The notes: generated by a model not told the origin, from the letters alone. Positions 22,051 to 33,944 are shown, counted from the stretch's first letter. The stretch is 64,000 bases of DNA from Earliella scabrosa (GCA_022605405.1 JABYQQ010000015.1:620001-684000), one strand, 5' to 3'. Numbers and translations: made by a program.

Positions 22051-22588
22051 CTAGACCGCAGCCTTCTTTGGTGCAGCGTCTTCAGGCGGAGGGTTAAGGA
22101 AGGTCTGGGGACCGGATGCAAGGGGGCGGCGGTTGAGGACAGGTCCAAAGTATTGGGGTCCAATCGCAAGGACGGAGCGGCAAATAGGGATTGGGAAACA
22201 AGGAGTACCAGAGCCGGTAAATTTTTCGAGGACGACGGAAGGAAAGAGAAGCAAGTCAGTGTTACCATCGAGAGACGTGAAGTGGCCGGAGGGACGCACC
22301 TGGGGTCCACCCTGACCCTTCTCCCAGCGCTGGTACCTCAAGATGGTGAGGCCACGCTTCTCAGCAGCAACACGCTCCTCCTCCTTGAGTGATGCACGGA
22401 GGGCGCGAGCCGCAATCTGGGTGTACTTGTTGTACCTGTGGTTCGCAGAGCAGCGCGTCAGTCACTGGACAGCAAGACGCATAGCGGGGAGCGGGGAGCT
22501 CAGAGCCAATTTGCAGGAGGGCAGAATGTTGGGTTCAACAGAAAAGGGGCACATACGTGAAGACGTTGCGCCAGGTAGCACTGCTCAT
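22051..22588 (-). CDS. ATP15: Mitochondrial ATP synthase F1 epsilon subunit
   Basis: Tiny central-stalk subunit of F1Fo ATP synthase, on the matrix side of the inner membrane. Exon 1 is MSSATWRNVFT (ATG at 22588). A 66-base-class intron ending CCACAG leads to YNKYTQIAARALRASLKEEE, then RVAAEKRGLTILRYQRWEKG and QGGPQ. A second intron of about 175 bases leads to TFLNPPPEDAAPKKAAV and the stop. Size (about 70 residues), the strictly conserved W-Y-N-K-Y-xQ-I-A core and the ALKEE-like helix all match the eukaryotic epsilon family. It shares a promoter region of about 385 bases with the divergent Rab gene. Confidence 0.93.
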
Positions 22589-22973
22589 CGTGGCGGATGG
22601 TGTTTTGGGTGAGCTGGATGGGTTGAGACGACGTCGGTCAGGCAGGCAGAGGGTCCCGGATAGCCCCGAATGGCCACGTGCGCGAAGTGGCGCGCAGTCC
22701 CGCGGTCGCCAGACGGTGTCAAGCCTCACTACGACAACCACTACAGAAGACGTCTCTCCGACCTGCTTCTTGCTCACGCTGTTCTACTGGGTTCTTCTCT
22801 GCACCAGACGTCGGCACCCTCGAATATCATCAGCGTCCAACTGATACATACCCCAGCACCACCTGGCCTGAGCATCTTGAAGTCTACTGTCCTTCCTGGG
22901 TTATTCAGCATAGTCCTTGGCCGTTACCTTTGGACCTCAATTAGCTCAGTATACAATTGCATTGCCCAACAGA
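22589..22973. promoter_or_regulatory. Bidirectional promoter, ATP15 / Rab
   Basis: The 385 bases between two divergent start codons hold no gene. Both leaders and core promoters must lie here. I see no clear TATA element. Confidence 0.5.
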
Positions 22974-24196
22974 ATGGCAGGAGTAGCATGGCATTATGTG
23001 CTCAAGTTCATCATAACCGGTGCGTCCTGTTCGCCACATTCCTCTCGTGGTACCTGTGCTCCACACTCTTCCACGAGTACTCGTGCCCAACTGGTGCCTG
23101 CTGGTGTGTAGGCAATTGCTTACACTGCATGTTGTGCAACACACAGGTGATGCCGCCGTTGGCAAGTCTTCACTGCTCGTCCGACTGACGGACCAGCGTT
23201 TCCTTGCGAACCCGGACCCAACAGTAAGCCTCCATCTTGATGGAGCTTCGAGGCCATATAAATGTATCAATCTACTACTTCTGCACAGCTAGGAGTCGAG
23301 TTTGGCTCGAAGCTCATCACAATACCCGAGGAGAATAAGGTTGTGAAGCTGCAATGTGCGTTTCGAGCTACCCATCTTCATACCCCGGACAGCACTCACC
23401 GTTCTACATCAGGCTGGGACACCGCGGGCACCGAATCATTCCGTTCGATCACGCGCTCATACTATCGCGGCGCGGCGGGATGTCTCCTCGTCTACGATGT
23501 GACTAGTCGGCAGAGTGAGTATCGCATACACCGCCTCTCACCGCCGCCAATACATACATACTCACCGCTGTTGCATGTTGCAGGTTTCGTGAACGCACGG
23601 TCGTGGCTCGCAGATGTGCGAGAACACGCCGACCCACATCTCACCTGCATTCTCGTGGGGAACAAGATCGACCTATGCACGGAGGACCCAAAGCGGAAGC
23701 GTGAGGTTACGACTGAAGAGGCCGAGCTGTGGGCGAAGGAGGAGGGCCTGCTCTTCGTCGAGGCGAGCGCGAAGTCGGGCGAGAACGTCGAGGCGGCCTT
23801 CGAGCGCGCGACCCGCGACATCCTGGAGAAGGTTCACCGCGGCGTGTTTGACGACGACAGGGTGCGTGTCTCGCAAGGTTGTTGCTGTCAGCGCCCTCCG
23901 TGCGCCTGTCTGTCCCGTCTGCCCGATGGTGCTCAGTTCTGTTCCCGGTCGGGCAACGTCCGCCAATGTCGGACAACAGTGCCTTCTCTCCACAAGTTCG
24001 AACGGCGACGATCGTTCACTACCCAAACGCTCCGAGATGTCGGGAGCTTGCCTGGCGGTCTGGGGCAGGCCCAACATGATTCAAACTGCCGCTGACGCTC
24101 TCTCTTCTCCGTTTTGTTTAGTCGCCGGGCGTCAAGCTGTCGAAGCCGTCAACAGGCCTGGCGCTGGAAGACCAGGGCCGGTCGAGCTGTTGTTAG
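22974..24196 (+). CDS. Rab GTPase, Rab2/Rab4/Rab14-like
   Basis: Membrane-traffic GTPase. Spliced reading starts MAGVAWHYVLKFIITG and continues GDAAVGKSSLLVRLTDQRFL (P-loop GDAAVGKS), then LGVEFGSKLITIPEENKVVK (switch I), CWDTAGTESFRSITRSYY (G3 and switch II, RabF motifs), GAAGCLLVYDVTSRQSF, ILVGNKID (G4) and FVEASAKSGENVEAAF (G5). The C-terminus is GRSSCC: two adjacent terminal cysteines for double geranylgeranylation, at 24188-24193. Five or so introns; one of about 300 bases splits the C-terminal tail after GVFDDDR. The GVEFGS effector region and SITRSYYRGAAG point to the Rab2/4/14 branch rather than Ypt1 or Sec4. The exact orthologue cannot be fixed by eye. Confidence 0.9.
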
Positions 24197-25405
24197 ATGG
24201 ACTGCTCGTTGTCGTGGGCTCGGGTGTTTCGGTTCTTATCATGGTATTTGCTCGATGTAGGGTGTGGTGTCGGACAGCCGCTAATTGTGTATGTATTGTA
24301 CTATGTAACTGTACGCATAGATTGTCGCAAGGGAACTTTCTGGCTGGAATCGTTTGCGCTCCGTACGCGTACGTTGTGGGCGACTTCTTCCCGCGGTCCG
24401 CGCTTCCACTCCATGTACAGTCTCCGGGCCCAGGCCTTTTCGAACCCCACCGGGGCCACTAAAGTTCGAACTGACCACGTTCGCACCGCCGGGCTGTCCA
24501 TTTGCCTCGACCCGCTCTCCGACTCCGAGCATGGGCAGCTCTCGACTGGCGACGCTGAGTTGTGTCAACTGTCAAGCACCTCTCGAACATTCCATGCCCC
24601 GACGCCTTGACCCGACCGCAGCGCAGAACCTGCCAGAAGTTAACGTTCAACGCGAGGCCGCCGCTGACACACCCGCGGCGGCGCGCGCTCGCTGATCTCT
24701 GGCATATGGACACGCTCGGCTCCGGACATCAGCCATCGTCTTACCATACGCGACGCTGCAGCGCCAGACTCGCCATCAGAAAAGAGAGAGCGATCTTCAA
24801 GGGTCCAAGGTCCGGGGACGCGGATCTGACGCAATCAAACCGCGCTCGAGCCTCGAGTCGACCTGCTCAATCAGTGCATAATTGCGGTAAACCACAGGAA
24901 CGGCGCGCAGCGCGCAAGGGGGGCCGAGGCACCTGGCACGTCCTGCGGAGGACGGTTTGAGTCACGATGTTCGACGCCTCGCTATGCATGTGCTGTGTTC
25001 TTATATGTACAACGTACTGAGATTTACAATATGTAAATAACAGCCGGGTGCGCGGGCGTGCACCCGAGCGGTGAATACTACTGTGCTTTTTCGTTCTGAC
25101 ACGGCGGATGGGGGACCGGGGAGAGGTATTAGCGTGTGGGTAGCCCAACCAATAAAGAAGAGGAAGACAGAATAGGTGTAGTGTGTACGATGGGGAAGAG
25201 GGGAGCATAATAATCATATAACACCCTAATAAAACGCAATAGCAAGTGTTCGACGAAGACGACACGGAGAAGCATACCAAACGCCTGGAGTGCACGGTCC
25301 AGATAGAACTACGCCACCGCGTCCACCCACCCACCCATCCACATCCGCCACCCGTCCACCCCGCGTCCGCAATTCGGACCCGTCCGGGACCCCAAACACG
25401 TCGCC
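24197..25405. other. 1.2-kb spacer without a supportable gene
   Basis: 3' region of the Rab gene followed by the 3' region of the phosphatase gene. Open frames here are short, overlapping and arginine-rich, with no domain. The 417-codon minus-strand frame crossing into the phosphatase gene is a compositional shadow. Confidence 0.45.
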
Positions 25406-25999
25406 TCACCGCGCCGGCGAGCCGTGGGTGTGGTTCGGATGCGGATGCTGGTGGCTCTTGCGCAGGCTCTGAGTGTATTCGCCGAGCTGGGACACGAAGC
25501 CCGGGTTCGGCTGTGCGCACCGCCGCTTGCCCTGCACCCACTGCACGGCCTGCTCGGGGCCGCACCCGTACTGCGCGATGAGGTAGGCGGCGACGACGGA
25601 CACGCTCCGGCTCACACCCTGCACGCAGTGGACGAGCACGCGCGCAGCGGGGTCGCACAGCGCCGCAGCGATGAACGCAGTCGTGTGCGGCAGGTACGCC
25701 GCGAGCTCCGCGAACGGCGTGTCCTGCAGCTGGAGCTGCATGCGCTGCAGCGGCTGGTGTGGCGCGAGGTGCGGCAGGCTCGACGCGGACGGGAGGGCGA
25801 CGTGCCCGGACATGGCGGAGAGGACGTGGGTGATTCCGAGCGAGGAGAGGACCTCGGGGCTTTCTGCCGCGGCGAGGTCGCCGATGTAGAGTCGGGGGAG
25901 GATCTCGGTCGGTGCCTGTGGTTGGAGTGGCGAGGGGCCTGGCGAGTCGACGTCGGTGGTGGTGAATCGCGCGGAGCGGGGACAGTGTGAGTGAGCCAT
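25406..25999 (-). CDS. Dual-specificity protein phosphatase
   Basis: Cysteine phosphatase predicted to remove phosphate from Tyr and Ser/Thr. The domain opens with ILPRLYIGDLAAAESPEVL and GITHVLSAMSG, continues LQLQDTPFAELAAYLP (candidate general-acid Asp in LQDTP), and contains the catalytic P-loop VLVHCVQGVSRSVSVVAAYL (HCxxGxxRS, about 25640-25600). YGCGPEQAVQWVQGKR and NPGFVSQL, the usual recognition helix of DSPs, follow. Uninterrupted open frame of about 197 codons. I took the ATG at 25999 (MAHSHCPRSARF); an in-frame ATG 14 codons further upstream (26041) is possible. The tail is histidine/proline-rich. All catalytic residues are present. The substrate is unknown. Confidence 0.88.
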   Translation of the reverse strand: MAHSHCPRSARFTTTDVDSPGPSPLQPQAPTEILPRLYIGDLAAAESPEVLSSLGITHVLSAMSGHVALPSASSLPHLAPHQPLQRMQLQLQDTPFAELAAYLPHTTAFIAAALCDPAARVLVHCVQGVSRSVSVVAAYLIAQYGCGPEQAVQWVQGKRRCAQPNPGFVSQLGEYTQSLRKSHQHPHPNHTHGSPAR

Positions 26000-26041
26000 G
26001 TGTGGGTTGCAGATGATGGGTGAAAGAGAAGGCATGAGCAA

Positions 26042-27002
26042 TATCTGACCGGCAGACAGGCAGTGTTAGTCGGGGGCGAATGAAGAGGAAGGTGAAGGGG
26101 AGGGACGGCGGACGCACCATATGTTATAAGTTATATGAACAAAACGGAGCCTGGTCTGCGGACCACGGAGGGTGCGTTGGTGGGGAGGCCGAAGCTTGGA
26201 CGGAGGGGCCAGCAGGCGCAGGAGAAGAACAAAGGATGTGGGATATGGAAAGAAGAAAGGATGGGGTCGAACAAGTCGCGAGGGCAAGGCTAGGAGACCA
26301 TAGACGGCGGGCGGGAATAAATAGAGGACGGTCCAGCGACAGTCGGCCGGCTGAGGGATCGGGCGACGGGAGAGATGAGTAGTCTGAGCGCCGGGTGTCT
26401 GAGTCTCCGTCAAGCGAGAGCCGAGCGTTTTGACTGCCTTTGACAGCCGCCACCGCCCCCGCTCTTGCCTTTCCCGGACACAGACGCCCGCGCTACAGCC
26501 TCGTGTGCCTCGCCCCCGCCGCGCCGTCAGTAGGCCCGACCCTGTCCATCACTGATCCTGCCCGGCCTCCTGGGCCCTCCCACGCCTGCATATCCATCAT
26601 GAGTTGTATCATTGCCATCGAACCGCAAGGCGTGCGCCCCGCAAAGATACATATGTGCATACACGCATCGAACATCGGGTACCAGACCATTGGGGGCATA
26701 TACAACAAAGACTCGGACACAACTCTAGTCTCGTGGTGACGGCAACGGGCAATGGCAGGTGCGGCGGGTGGCGAGGTGTGTGCGACGGCGATGACGATCG
26801 ATGGAGTTGGCAAGATGCTGAGAGGCGATGGGAGACTGTGCGCTTTTTGATCCGCAGGCGAAATCAGGAGGATGGTGATGGCGAGTGTGCGATGTTACAA
26901 ACGAAAGACAACGAGGCAAATAAAAATCATCTAAATCAGGTCGCTACAAACATGACAGCGTCAGTGACCGGTACGCCTGCTATGTATGTGTGAAGCAGTC
27001 AC
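26042..27002. other. Spacer of about 960 bases without a supportable gene
   Basis: Leader and promoter of the phosphatase gene (left) and 3' region of eIF4A (right). No conserved frame seen. Confidence 0.45.
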
Positions 27003-28489
27003 TTACGCGACGTTCAGCGGCATTTCATCAATCTGAGTGTTGTAGAATTCTGCGGCAGAGTCGTCACTACCGCCGCACACACGAGCAGGCAAACAGAAGG
27101 TGTCTTACGTTCGATATCGCGCAGCATGCGCACGTCCTCCGTGGTGACGAAGTTGATCGCGACACCCTTACGTCCGAACCGACCACCACGACCGATACGG
27201 TGAATGTAGTTCTCCCGGTTCGTGGGCAGGTCGTAGTTGATGACAAGCGACACTTGCTGCACGTCAATCCCACGCGCGAGCAGATCGGTCGTGATCAACA
27301 CGCGAGAAGAGCCCGAGCGGAACTCCTTCATCAGCAGCTCACGCTGCTTCATGTCCATGTCGCCGTGCTGTCACAAAGTCAATTGTCGGCTAAGATGACG
27401 TAGTGTTGACTATATGTACTGACCATGGCGGACACGGTGAATTCCCGCGAGTGCATCTTCTCCGTCAACCAGTCGACCTTTCTCCTCGTGTTGCAGAAGA
27501 TGACAGCCTGCGTGATGGTGACAGTCTCGTACAAGTCGCAGAGCGTGTCCAGCTTCCACTCCTCCTTCTCGACAGCGATGTAGAATTGCTTGATACCCTC
27601 AAGCGTCAACTCGTCACGCTTGACGAGGATACGAACAGGGTCGCGCATGAACTTCTTCGTCACCTCTAGCACGTCCGCGGGCATGGTGGCCGAGAGCAAG
27701 ACGACCTGGGTATCCTGGGGCAAGAGCTGGAAGACCTCGTAGATCTGGTCCTTGAAACCACGAGACAACATCTCGTCGGCCTCGTCGAGACAGAAAATCT
27801 TGACGTTGTCGGTCCGGAAAGCACGGCGGTTGATCATATCAAAGACACGACCGGGAGTACCGACAACGACATGGCAGCCCTCCTGAAGCTTGGCCATGTC
27901 CTCACGAACGTTCGTACCGCCGACGCACGCGTGGCACTCGATGTTCATGTAGTCGCCGAGAGCGATGACGACCTTTTGGATCTGCTGCGCGAGCTCACGG
28001 GTCGGCGCAAGAATGAGCGCCTGGGTACCCTTGATGTTCGGGTCGAGCTTTTGGAGGATGGAAATAGAGAAGGTCGCGGTCTTGCCAGTGCCGGACTGTG
28101 CCTGCGCGATGACGTCGTGGCCCTTGATGACGGGCACAATTGCGCGCTGCTGGATAGCAGAGGGACGCTCGAAACTGGGGTCATCGTCAACGACGTCTGA
28201 GGCGGTGGGTCGGCGCTGAAAGCGGAGGCTTACCCGTAGGCGTAGATACCACGGAGCAGCTCGGGCTTCAAGTCCATGTTATCGAAGCTGTATATCGGCA
28301 GTGTTCAGCAGCCGTCGATTGGAGGCTTGGAGGCCTAAGATTGAGGTGCTTACTTGTCGACGATTTGGTCCCAGTTGGACTCAATCTCGTTCTCCTGGAG
28401 GTCCTGAAGAGATCCTTCGCTGCAGCACAGGCCATTGATTGAGCATCTCCCCTCTCTGCGCCCCGTCTTGAAACCACTCACGTAGCCAT
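27003..28489 (-). CDS. TIF1: Eukaryotic initiation factor 4A, DEAD-box RNA helicase
   Basis: ATP-dependent helicase of the eIF4F cap-binding complex, which unwinds mRNA 5' leaders. Exon 1 is only MAT (ATG at 28489), spliced to [20 protein letters not shown] and then [18 protein letters not shown]. Helicase motifs run in order: Q-motif region [20 protein letters not shown], Ia [10 protein letters not shown], Ib [60 protein letters not shown] and [15 protein letters not shown]. The last exon gives [15 protein letters not shown] and the stop. About seven introns. Length (about 400 residues) and the C-terminal EMP-x-N-V-A are diagnostic of eIF4A rather than FAL1 (eIF4A-III). Divergent to SF3B2 with about 340 bases between. 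Confidence 0.96.
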
Positions 28490-28831
28490 GTTGGATATGC
28501 TTGTTCTGTTGTGTTCTTGAGTTGGAAAAGTCGACAGGCGAGTCGACTGAAATGTCGGCGAGTAGTGGGCGAGTAAGGATCGATAGATCGGGGGAGAGGA
28601 TGGTGGTCAGAGACCTGATTGCAGCGAAATTTGCTGTGCCCGACTTGCTCTCTCCGTCCTCGTCGGTCCGTGCCGAGACTTTTCGAACCCCGACATTTTG
28701 CCCAAACCAGGCAGGAGGCCTCACTAATTACGTCAGCACTCTTGTTCACGCAGCAAGTACCGCATCCTTGTGCAGCCTGCTGCAAGCCCATTCCTCCCAG
28801 TCCCTGCCATCTCTATTCTCTATCCTTCACC
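28490..28831. promoter_or_regulatory. Bidirectional promoter, eIF4A / SF3B2
   Basis: The 342 bases between divergent start codons contain no gene and must serve both. Pyrimidine-rich runs occur on the SF3B2 side near the ATG. Confidence 0.5.
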
Positions 28832-30896
28832 ATGGCCACACAGGTCGAGACCGTCGCCAACGGAATCAAGGTCAATGGAAAAATCAAGTCGAAGAACCAG
28901 CTTCGTCGGTTGAAAGCCAAGCAGAAGAAGGCGGAGGAGAAGGTCAAGGTATGTCACATACAGTCCACACTTTCTGGCCGCGCTTCATAATGGTCCATGA
29001 AGGAGGAGAGTGGCAATGAAGTCAATGGCCAACATGATGAAGACGTCAAGATGGAGGATGCCGGGCCACAGAATGTCGAGTACGTCTCTGAGCAGTTGGA
29101 TGTCAAAGACCCTTCCCTCGAGGCATTCTCCAACGTATTTGCCCGCTTCCAGCTACCCCCTGAGACAACAACAGTATGTGGCTCTCCTTGCAACTACACC
29201 CTCGTAGTGTGTCTGACCGCTTCGACAGGTTCGAGATGGCGAGCCCACGAAAGGCGAGGTTATCTATTCCGACGACGACATGGCCTCCGAGGGCGACTCT
29301 GACGCGGAGGAGAAGAAGCCCCTGTCGAAGAAGAAGGCCCGCAAAATGAACCGGCTTACGGTCGCCGAGCTCAAGCAACTCGTCAAGAAGCCTGAAGTCG
29401 TAGAGTGGACAGACGTCACCGCCGCAGATCCTCGACTCCTCTTGCACCTGAAGAGCTATCGCAATACTGTCCCCATCCCTGCCCATTGGAGCGCAAAACG
29501 CGACTATCTGCAGGGCAAGCGTGGTATTGAGAAGCCCCCCTTCCAGCTTCCCTCGTACATCGCCGACACCGGCATTGCCACAATGCGCGACGCGGTCAAG
29601 GAGAAGGAGGCGAACATGACATTGAAGGCGAAGACGCGTGAGCGCGTGCAGCCGAAGATGGGTAAGGTCGACATTGACTATCAGAAGCTGCATGACGCGT
29701 TCTTCAAGTTCATGACGAAGCCGAATGTGACTAGCTTTGGTGAAATGTACGTCGCACTCAGACGTCGTGCGGTCGCGCCTCAGCTGACTGTATTCCTCAC
29801 TGCAGGTATTATGAAGGCAAGGAGTTTGAGACGCAGCTGAAACACAAGCGACCTGGTGATCTCTCTCCCGAGCTCGTAGAGGCGCTGTCAATTCCGCCGC
29901 TTGCGCCGCCACCTTGGTTAATTAGTATGCAACGGTTTGGGCCGCCGCCAAGTTATCCAACGCTGCGCATACCTGGGCTCAACGCTCCTATACCTGAAGG
30001 GTACGTTTCAGACTATGTCGATCATTGGTGCCTCTGACGTGTCGCGATAGTGCACAGTGGGGTTTCCATCCTGGTGGTTGGGGTAAGCCTCCACTTGACG
30101 AGTACAACCGTCCTCTCTACGGTGATGTCTTCGGTGTCCTTCCCAAGAACACGGATGCAGACGTGAGTTCAGTGTTATTGCTGTCTCTTGACTCGTACTG
30201 ATTCTTCACTAGATGGGAGAGCCAGTGGATCGCAATCCATGGGGAGAGCTTGAGCCCGAGGAAGAAGAGGAGGAAGAGGAGAGCGAGGAAGAGTCCGAAG
30301 AGGAGGAGGAAGAGCAACAGGCGGCACCGATGGACGGCATGCAGACACCATCTGGCCTGGAAACGCCGTCGGGTATGGCCAGCGTCGTGTCCACAGTCGC
30401 AGGTGGACTGGAGACACCAGACTTCTTGGAACTCCGAAAGAACGCTACGCGGGCCACGTCGGAGGCGGACAGCGGTCCAAGATCGCTATACCAGGTTGTT
30501 CCAGAACGGCAAACGTCCGTTCGGGGCCTCATGGGCAGCGAACGCGGGTACGATGTCAGCGCGGTTACCGGAGGAGGCGCTATCCCCGTCCTGGGAGACG
30601 AGCGTGGTACCAAGGTACGTCTCTGTCTATGAGCATGAGAAGAGTGATGGTTATATTGACTTCTCTTTCCACAGCGCAAGGGAAGCGGCGTTGATATCTC
30701 AATTGATGCAGCTGAGCTGGAAGGCATGTCGACGGAGGATCTGCGGAGGAAGTACGACCAGCACTCTCGTGGCTCAGCGGGCGTGCCGGGGTCGAAGGAA
30801 GACTTCTCAGACATGATCGCGAAGGAGATGGCCAAGAAAAAGCAGAAGGCAGAACACGACCGGGAACGAAGGAAGGAGAAGGAGTTCAAGTTCTGA
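28832..30896 (+). CDS. CUS1: Splicing factor 3B subunit 2 (SF3b145 / Cus1)
   Basis: U2 snRNP component needed for branch-site recognition. It begins MATQVETVANGIKVNGKIKS with a basic Lys/Arg stretch. Conserved blocks are KKKARKMNRLTVAELKQLV, VEWTDVTAADPRLLLHLKSY, RNTVPIPAHWSAKRDYLQGK, RGIEKPPFQLPSYIADTGI and MRDAVKEKEA, and later the PSP-domain block KHKRPGDLSPELVEALSIP. PPPWLISMQRFGPPPSYP, LRIPGLNAPIPEG and WGKPPLDEYNRPLYGDVFG complete the SF3b49-binding region. A long acidic tract (about 30255-30310, nearly pure Glu/Asp/Ser) follows, then TPSGLETPSG repeats and a Lys-rich end, RERRKEKEFKF. Six or so introns. The protein is about 570-600 residues, normal for fungi. Confidence 0.95.
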
Positions 30897-31426
30897 TCAC
30901 CTCTCACGGCTTCGGTACCTTAGTGTCGTCATTCGCGCTGTGTTCTGCTATCTGTCATATTGTACTCGACCTGTTGTGCATTCGCCTTACAAGTCACGCC
31001 CCTGATGCATGTCGCATTCTAATCTGGACTTGAGGTCGACGTACATACGCCGGAAGTCGGAGATCGGTGTACATATGTACTGCAAACCAGCTCCGTGACC
31101 AGCGTCAGTTTAAAACGCCTATCAGTGTTGGTCTGCCGAGCGGTCGCCCAGGTGCTCTTCAACCTTCTCAGACTCTACATACACCTTAGAATCCCCTTCC
31201 TGTGCAATCCTTGATGCACTCATACAATCAGAACTCATCCATCGCCCTCCACAGGATGTTCAGCAGAACACGCTCAAACCCACGGTTCATCAAACAGATG
31301 ACCCGGGTCGTCGTCCACCGTGTGCGTTCGCGTAGTGCCCCGTCTCTGGCGATTTCCATGCCGTGAAATACGAATATACGACATGCTCCGGCGTATTCTG
31401 TGCTCGAACGGTCCCCAGCATCCACC
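30897..31426. other. Spacer between SF3B2 and the truncated LEU4 paralogue
   Basis: Terminator of SF3B2 and promoter of the following gene. No conserved frame seen. Confidence 0.45.
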
Positions 31427-33181
31427 ATGCCTATGCTGTGAGTCGGTGGTGGTGTCGCTCCCGCCGCCGCCCCAGACCTGCAGCTGACCCATCTTGACCA
31501 CAGTGCAGACCCGTCCGTGAAGTACCGGCCTTATACTCCCTTACACCTCCCGGATCGCCAATGGCCCTCCAGAATGAACCGAGCGCCGCCGATCTGGCTG
31601 TCCACAGACCTTCGGGATGGGAACCAGGCCCTAGCCAGACCGATGACCGTCGCGCAGAAGCTGGTCTTCTTCAAAACGCTCGTTCGGTGTGGCTTCAAGG
31701 AGATCGAAGTTGTATACCCCGCTGCGAGCGACACGGATTTCAACTTTGTCCGGAAGCTGATTGAGGAGGACAGGGTTCCGGAAGATGTATGGTTGCAGGT
31801 GAGCGTCGCAGTACCTTCACTGTCCCCTTGTCTTGTTTTCGATGGGAAAGAGGCGGAGCGGGGCTCGGATATACAAGTCGTCCGCGTCGGTAGTGGAGTA
31901 CTCGCGATGTTGTATGAATGATCCTCCACACTGGAAGCGTTACCAGCACTGCCTGCTCATGCATGTGCTTCGTAAGGTGGCTTTCATATATCATACTGCG
32001 GCATGTGGCTCACCCCCTCGTCGTTCTGGCACCCATATTGAAATGATATTGACATAATGTCGAGCTCAGGTCCTGACTCCTGCTCGAGAGGACCTCATCA
32101 AGCGCACAGTCGACGCCGTAGCAGGCTGCAAGCGCGCTGTCATACATATGTACAACGCAACAAGCTGTCTCTTCCGCACAGTCGTCTTTCGCAACTCGAG
32201 AGAAGAGACAATCAAGCTGGCAGTCAAGCACACGGAGATTGTCCGGAAACTGACCGACGAATGCACGGCGAAGTATGGGACGGTATTTCGATATGAGTAC
32301 AGCCCGGAGACGTTTTCGCAGACGGAGCCGGACTTCGCGATTGAGGTATGCGAAGCAGTGAAGGCTGCGTGGGGCAAGGCGGGGCTAGGCGACGAGCGGA
32401 TAATCTTTAATCTGCCTGCGACCGTCGAGATAGGGCCTCCGAACCACTATGCGGATTTGGTATGTTCAAACTTTGTTTCGCTCCCCGGACCGCCGCAGCT
32501 GATGAGATGGTGGATCGCAGGTCGAGCACTTCTGTCGTCATATTTCTGAACGCGAAAAGATCATCATCAGCTTGCACCCTCACAACGATCGAGGTGAGCA
32601 ACCTAATGAGGGTTAGTCGTGGTTCTACTCGGCGCCTGAGCATCACCACAGGGACGAGCATTGCCGCTGCAGAGCTTGGAATGCTGGCCGGCGCAGACCG
32701 AATTGAAGGCTGCCTGTTCGGCAACGGGGAACGCACCGGCAACGTCGACCTCGTCAACCTTGCCATGAACCTGTACACGCAGGGCATCTCCCCTGGCGTG
32801 GACTTTAGCGACATTCAGGCTGTCAGCGACGTCGTTACTGCATGCAACGAGCTGCCTGTCCACCAACGGCATCCGTATGGCGGTGAATTTGCGTTCACGA
32901 CATTCTCGGAGCGCCACCAGGAAGCAATCAGGAAGGGGCTCGAGTCGCAGCGCAGTCAACCCAGAAGTTGGAGTGCCGACGACGAGGCCGATCGGAAGCA
33001 TTGGGACGTCCCGTATCTTCCCATGGGCCCTACAGACATTGGACGCGTCTCGGACGCTGACGTTCGCATCCCGCGCAACGCGGCGCTTAGAGCGCGAAAT
33101 GCTGCTCAGGAGGTGGTCTGTCATCCCACCAGTCGTGGGCTGAGGCTCTCTCAAGATGGGAGAGGGCATCATGTCCTCTGA
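31427..33181 (+). CDS. 2-isopropylmalate synthase paralogue lacking the leucine-binding region
   Basis: Homologue of the leucine-pathway enzyme that condenses acetyl-CoA with 2-ketoisovalerate. Exon 1 is MPM plus two bases, spliced to [20 protein letters not shown]. The TIM-barrel catalytic region is intact across introns: [17 protein letters not shown] (metal/substrate DRDGxQ-type motif), [45 protein letters not shown] (metal-binding HxH-type) and [20 protein letters not shown]. Similarity to the full-length sister ends near 33045, after [20 protein letters not shown]. About 35 unrelated residues then lead to a stop at 33179-33181. The product is about 430 residues against about 805 for the sister; the linker and both LeuA modules are absent. 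One intron (31801-32070) is 270 bases, longer than usual. It could be a functional diverged enzyme or a decaying copy. Confidence 0.82.
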
Positions 33182-33184
33182 GTC

Positions 33185-33944
33185 CGGTTCGTGACTAACT
33201 CATCCGCCTGTCCCTTCAAACGTCTAACAAAGCGGTTCACAGCATCGCATACCAGCTACACACGGTCTGCTTACCTCACGTTCCGACCGTTGCACACACC
33301 GGAGACCTCGTTCCCTGACATATTTTATCGTGTTATCTGCTTGAAAGTGCTATCGTCTCGCTATCCTCGTCTGTACACCATAGTAATACACTGTCTCTTC
33401 AAGCCTTCACTCGTACCAAAGTTGGGGCATTCGATTGACACAAGCGACAAGTAGGACGTGTTGTATGTCGACGCAGATACTAGTGCGGCGGGCCTCGTCT
33501 TCACCTCTACCCACCATCCCTCTTCGATCCCACCAAAGGGTACCCGAAGTTCTTATGACAACGACGACGATGACAGCGACAACGATGCACTACCACGTCC
33601 GGAGGCATGACTCGGATGATGCATGAATGAAGTATAGACTCACTTTGTGGGTGGCGATTCCATCTCTGTTGCATTGCGCGGAGCGCACATATGCATGGCG
33701 ACAGTCTTCCACATTTTGAACTCGGATTATGAGGTTCTAGTAACGGTGGCTTTGGAAGGCCTGAGGCCCGGTGAGGGACAATCGCTGAGTTCGGCACGCG
33801 GCCCGTCGGTACGCGTTCGACTGCGCGTCTACTGGTAATCTAATCTAGCTTCGTTGGATCTTTACAGTCGACTCCCGCCACAATGACTCGAGACTTTCGC
33901 GTTTCTCACCTCCCAGCCATCGTCCACACTGACCAGGACATATA
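33185..33944. promoter_or_regulatory. Spacer with HIS1 promoter
   Basis: No gene and no recognisable remnant of the missing LEU4 3' half. It includes the HIS1 leader. Confidence 0.45.

Noticed and set aside
24867..26120. Minus-strand open frame of 417 codons
   Set aside because: It is Arg/Pro/His-rich without a domain and lies in another frame of the dual-specificity phosphatase gene, whose own frame has a complete catalytic motif. GC-rich shadow.
29103..29912. Minus-strand frame of 269 codons opposite SF3B2
   Set aside because: Antisense of well-conserved SF3B2 exons. No domain of its own.
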